From CAYSRM01 sp964475205 (lineage in GTDB: Bacteria; Verrucomicrobiota; Kiritimatiellia; UBA8416; CAYSRM01): a stretch of DNA of 64,000 bases. Positions within the stretch are counted from its first letter, which is position 1. Each line of letters starts with the position of its first letter. A program made the position numbers and the translations under genes. The stretch lies in contig CAYYVQ010000001.1 of NCBI GenBank assembly GCA_964475205.1, positions 62,001-126,000 of the forward strand. The letters run 5' to 3'. Shown in pieces: positions 61,522 through 64,000 of the stretch. The notes beneath the pieces were generated by a model, which worked only from the letters and a program-made list of their open reading frames with translations, made no database searches and was not told the origin of the DNA.

Positions 61522-63438
61522 TTATTCGGAGCGAATAGTCTCCCGCCAGTGCATCTTTCCGTATGTGCGGCGCCACTTTTTCCTGACTTCAACATCTATC
61601 CGGTAATACTTTTCCATGCCGTAAGGAAAATCATGAGGCTTGTAATTTTTCAACCAGGAATGGACCAACCCGTACGACATAGGATGATGCATAAAGATCC
61701 ATGGACAATCTTTTATAACTATCCGGGACATTTTCCTGTAAAGCCTGGATCTCTCGGGCGAGTCCGGCATTGTGGAAATTTTCTCGTATAATTCGTCAAA
61801 TTCAGGAGATCTGTAGTTACTGTGGTTAGGTCCCGGCGAACTGTTGGGGCCATAGAAAAGCTGGAGAAAATTCTGTGCGTCAGGATAATCAGCTATCCAT
61901 CCAAGCCTATACAACTGGCATTGCCGCCTATTGAGTTTTTCGAGAAACTCCGGCCAATGATTATAGCTTGCTTCCAGGATAACGCCAATTTCGCTGAAAA
62001 AATCAACCAGCAGTTCCACGGACTCGCGTGTGGCGGCATCCGCAGCGCTGCCCAGTTCAATAGTTAATCTGAGCCGCTCGCCTGTATCGCTGTCAATACC
62101 GCCGGGATATCCGGCTTCCGCAAGCAGCTTTTCGGCAAGTTGGATATCAAAAGGAAACGGGCTTGGTTCATCCAGACGTCCTTTTACGCCAGGGGGGATG
62201 GGGCCCCTGGCGCGGATAATACGGTTATTGTAAAACTGAACCCACTTCTTGCTGTTGAATGCGCATGTCAGTGCCTGCCTCAGTTTTCGCCGTCTGGTGT
62301 CAGTTTCAGGATCAGGGCTGCTTCCAACCACCGGATCATCCATATTGAAGCCGATATAGAAGACGTCGAGAGTGGGAGATTTGTACAGACGTATACCTTT
62401 TTCGTTCAATGCTCCAGTCAAATGGCGATCCTGTGTAATAACAGCGTCCCAGTTATTTCGGCTGATTCCGGAAAATTCAATGTCTCCGGTTACGAATTTG
62501 AGCCAGGCAGTTGAACCATCGTCAATAACATACTGAACGATTCGGTCGATAAAAGGTATCGGTTTGCCGGTGTCGGCAGACAGATCTTCCTTTACATCTC
62601 CCCGATCGACGTCTTCAGGATATATTTCTACTCTTCCGGTTTCTTTCCATTTAGGATTGCGTACAAATACAACGCGGTAATTCCTTCTCCAGCTTTTCAG
62701 AATATACGGACCTGTTCCCACCGGGTTATTGAGAAACCTGTCTCCATAGTATTCTACTGCTTCCCGGGGCACCGCGTAGGCATAGTGCATGGCAAGCACC
62801 CAGAGGAGCTGGGGATACGAATGTTTCAACCGGATCTTGAAGGTGTAACGGTTTTCAGCCTTCAATCCTTCCACTTCCATGGAATAGTCCGTTGGCTTCT
62901 CAGCCTTTGAAGCTTCCCGGAATTTGTCCAGTCCCGGAATTTTGTTGCGAAATGCCCAGTAGCCAGAGGACTCATTTTTAATGTCGGCCACACGCTTTAT
63001 AGAATACACAAAATCATTGGCTGTCAGTTCCCGTCCCTTGCCGTCGTGTTCGACAAAACACGGATCATCCTGAAAAAAAATGCCTTTTCGAATCCTGAAC
63101 GTATAAGTAAGGCCGTCCGGTGATACCTCCGGCATCGACTCTGCGAGATTCGGTTCAAGCTGATAAGGTCGCGCCACGTATGAATACTGAAGCAAGCCTT
63201 CATAAATTTTACTGATCGCGCGAGATGAGGACACATCCCCTGCCCTTACCGGATCGAAGCCGGGTATGCGGGAGGTCAGGCCGTACATTACCATTTCCCC
63301 GGCTTGCTCAACCCTGAGACCGTCATCCCTGCAACCGGATAAACATGACACTATCAGTAGAAGGACTGAATAAACAATCCCTCTTCTGTTCGAGACGGCC
63401 CTGTGGCAAAGGCGCGGCGGAATCCTGATCAGTCTCAT
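61522..63438 (-). CDS. oppA: Oligopeptide ABC transporter substrate-binding lipoprotein
   Basis: A 638-residue family 5 solute-binding protein (OppA/DppA). Lipobox LSGC at about residues 33-36 after an extended basic N-terminus (MRLIRIPPRLCHRAVSNRRG). Typical segments: RAISKIYEGLLQYSYV, PEVSPDGLTYTFRIRKGIFF (the SBP_bac_5 signature), VGTGPYILKSWRRNYRVVFV, LDVFYIGFNMDD, GWIADYPDAQNFLQLFYG. At 638 residues it is longer than E. coli OppA (543). Its ATG overlaps the TGA of secG by four bases. Acts in the periplasm with oppB and oppC downstream. Confidence 0.93.
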   Translation of the reverse strand: MRLIRIPPRLCHRAVSNRRGIVYSVLLLIVSCLSGCRDDGLRVEQAGEMVMYGLTSRIPGFDPVRAGDVSSSRAISKIYEGLLQYSYVARPYQLEPNLAESMPEVSPDGLTYTFRIRKGIFFQDDPCFVEHDGKGRELTANDFVYSIKRVADIKNESSGYWAFRNKIPGLDKFREASKAEKPTDYSMEVEGLKAENRYTFKIRLKHSYPQLLWVLAMHYAYAVPREAVEYYGDRFLNNPVGTGPYILKSWRRNYRVVFVRNPKWKETGRVEIYPEDVDRGDVKEDLSADTGKPIPFIDRIVQYVIDDGSTAWLKFVTGDIEFSGISRNNWDAVITQDRHLTGALNEKGIRLYKSPTLDVFYIGFNMDDPVVGSSPDPETDTRRRKLRQALTCAFNSKKWVQFYNNRIIRARGPIPPGVKGRLDEPSPFPFDIQLAEKLLAEAGYPGGIDSDTGERLRLTIELGSAADAATRESVELLVDFFSEIGVILEASYNHWPEFLEKLNRRQCQLYRLGWIADYPDAQNFLQLFYGPNSSPGPNHSNYRSPEFDELYEKISTMPDSPERSRLYRKMSRIVIKDCPWIFMHHPMSYGLVHSWLKNYKPHDFPYGMEKYYRIDVEVRKKWRRTYGKMHWRETIRSE

Positions 63439-63914
63439 TGGTCGCGGTCGGCCTCTTCAGACATCGCATTGTCCGAAGATATGTCGGACTTGCCAGTCTC
63501 AACATCTTCCGCGGTTATCTCCATATCTTCCGGTATCACAACATCTTCCGTACCCGAACTCCCGCCGGCTGATTCTTCTGCGCTGTCCTCGCTCTGCTTG
63601 AGTTCAGATGGATCTACCGGAGTTACTTCTACGGGCCCCTGCCTTAGTGGCGCAACCGCGCCGGCCTCCCGGCCGCTCGTGTACATCATTGCAAGCAATG
63701 TAGTATTGGCAAAAAAGATGATTGCCAGAATCACCGTTGTTTTTGTCAGCACATTGCCCATCTGGGCGCCGAATATTGATTCGCCAACGCTGCCGCCAAA
63801 CGCCATGCCCATTCCCTGGCTCTTGCTTTTCTGAATCAGTATAACGCCTATCAGCAGGATGCTGCTGATCACTTCTATGGTAATCAAAATAGCTTTTAGA
63901 ATTGCAACTGCCAT
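63435..63914 (-). CDS. secG: Preprotein translocase subunit SecG with long acidic tail
   Basis: A 159-residue inner-membrane protein. Two membrane helices: ILITIEVISSILLIGVILIQ (about 8-28) and KTTVILAIIFFANTTLLAMM (about 57-77), joined by the conserved KSKSQGMGMAFGGSVGESIF. Typical SecG has 75-110 residues; here about 75 extra residues, rich in Glu, Asp and Ser (DPSELKQSEDSAEESAGGSS), follow. Helps SecYEG translocation. It follows tpiA by 11 bases and overlaps oppA. Confidence 0.93.
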   Translation of the reverse strand: MAVAILKAILITIEVISSILLIGVILIQKSKSQGMGMAFGGSVGESIFGAQMGNVLTKTTVILAIIFFANTTLLAMMYTSGREAGAVAPLRQGPVEVTPVDPSELKQSEDSAEESAGGSSGTEDVVIPEDMEITAEDVETGKSDISSDNAMSEEADRDQ

Positions 63915-63925
63915 GAGTTTTTCCT

Positions 63926-64000
63926 CTATACTGCTTTTTCCACTATTTCAACAAAGGACCGAGATTCCAGGGCTGCCCCGCCTATGAGACCTCCGTCAAC
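63926..64000 (-). CDS. tpiA: Triosephosphate isomerase, C-terminal end (cut by window edge)
   Basis: The last 24 residues, VDGGLIGGAALESRSFVEIV then EKAV and TAG at 63926-63928, match the end of triosephosphate isomerase, where DGGLVGGASL precedes the final helix. It is a glycolytic enzyme. tpiA-secG adjacency is common in bacteria, which supports the call. The remainder lies beyond the right edge. Confidence 0.88.
   Translation of the reverse strand, partial: VDGGLIGGAALESRSFVEIVEKAV

Noticed and set aside
1..64000. tRNA, 5S/16S/23S rRNA, tmRNA and CRISPR arrays
   Set aside because: I looked for T-loop motifs, CCA ends and evenly spaced direct repeats and found none convincing; rnpB is the only structural RNA gene seen.

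Overview
The window looks like chromosomal DNA of a Gram-negative bacterium, most likely from the PVC group (Lentisphaerota/Kiritimatiellota-like). This placement is inferred from style, not from a marker tree. The signs are lipopolysaccharide-type export and ligation genes (Wzm/Wzt, a WaaP-like kinase, an O-antigen ligase), OmpA-like and beta-barrel proteins, a GspC-like protein, a long IleRS, a dimeric-type GlyRS, and a polysaccharide-breakdown patch with many dispersed small repeats. Both ends cut genes: a TPR-like membrane protein on the left and tpiA on the right.

Layout: (1) 1-4250, minus strand: partial TPR-like gene, a pair of translationally coupled HtrA-like proteins (one active-looking, one without the catalytic residues), and a small secreted barrel-like protein. 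(2) 4409-12031: ileS on plus, then deoB, a PpiD/SurA-like chaperone and a FecR-domain protein on minus. (3) 12032-24123, an accessory region: Kelch protein, exo-rhamnogalacturonan-lyase-like protein, CBM9-like lipoprotein, uroporphyrinogen-decarboxylase-like protein, two transglutaminase-like proteins, a sugar isomerase/epimerase, several decayed gene fragments and most of the repeats. (4) 24228-36481: small basic protein, UvrD-like helicase, then a long plus-strand run: wzm, wzt, nadC, coaX, manC, ruvX, truA, rpe, lepA, lepB. (5) 36647-43010, minus: GspC-like protein, RNase P RNA, zinc-ribbon protein, and the riboflavin operon ribBA-ribH-nusB-ribD-ribE, led by an FMN riboswitch and an intrinsic terminator. 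(6) 43160-52109: barrel protein, Kelch remnant, OmpA with thrombospondin-3 repeats, then an envelope-sugar cluster (O-antigen ligase, glycosyltransferase, WaaP-like kinase fused to a glycosidase-like domain) whose 5' end has been hit by a REP-associated tyrosine transposase element. (7) 52167-64000: glyS, larB, larC on plus; then minus tpiA-secG-oppA-oppB-oppC-dxs-tlyA-nadK, tightly packed like one operon.

The most unusual theme is the repeats. At least three families of small non-coding elements with inverted ends are scattered through the window. Elements of two families sit exactly at the 3' ends of genes, so that the stop codons of ileS, of a transglutaminase-like gene and of the fecR-like gene are made from element-end sequence. 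A fourth element, a complete transposase unit with 16-bp inverted ends, supplies the only plausible start codon of the kinase-glycosidase gene. Other points worth checking are an Asp-to-Tyr change in the LepA P-loop, a large extracytoplasmic insertion in OppB, and the WaaP-kinase/glycosidase fusion.
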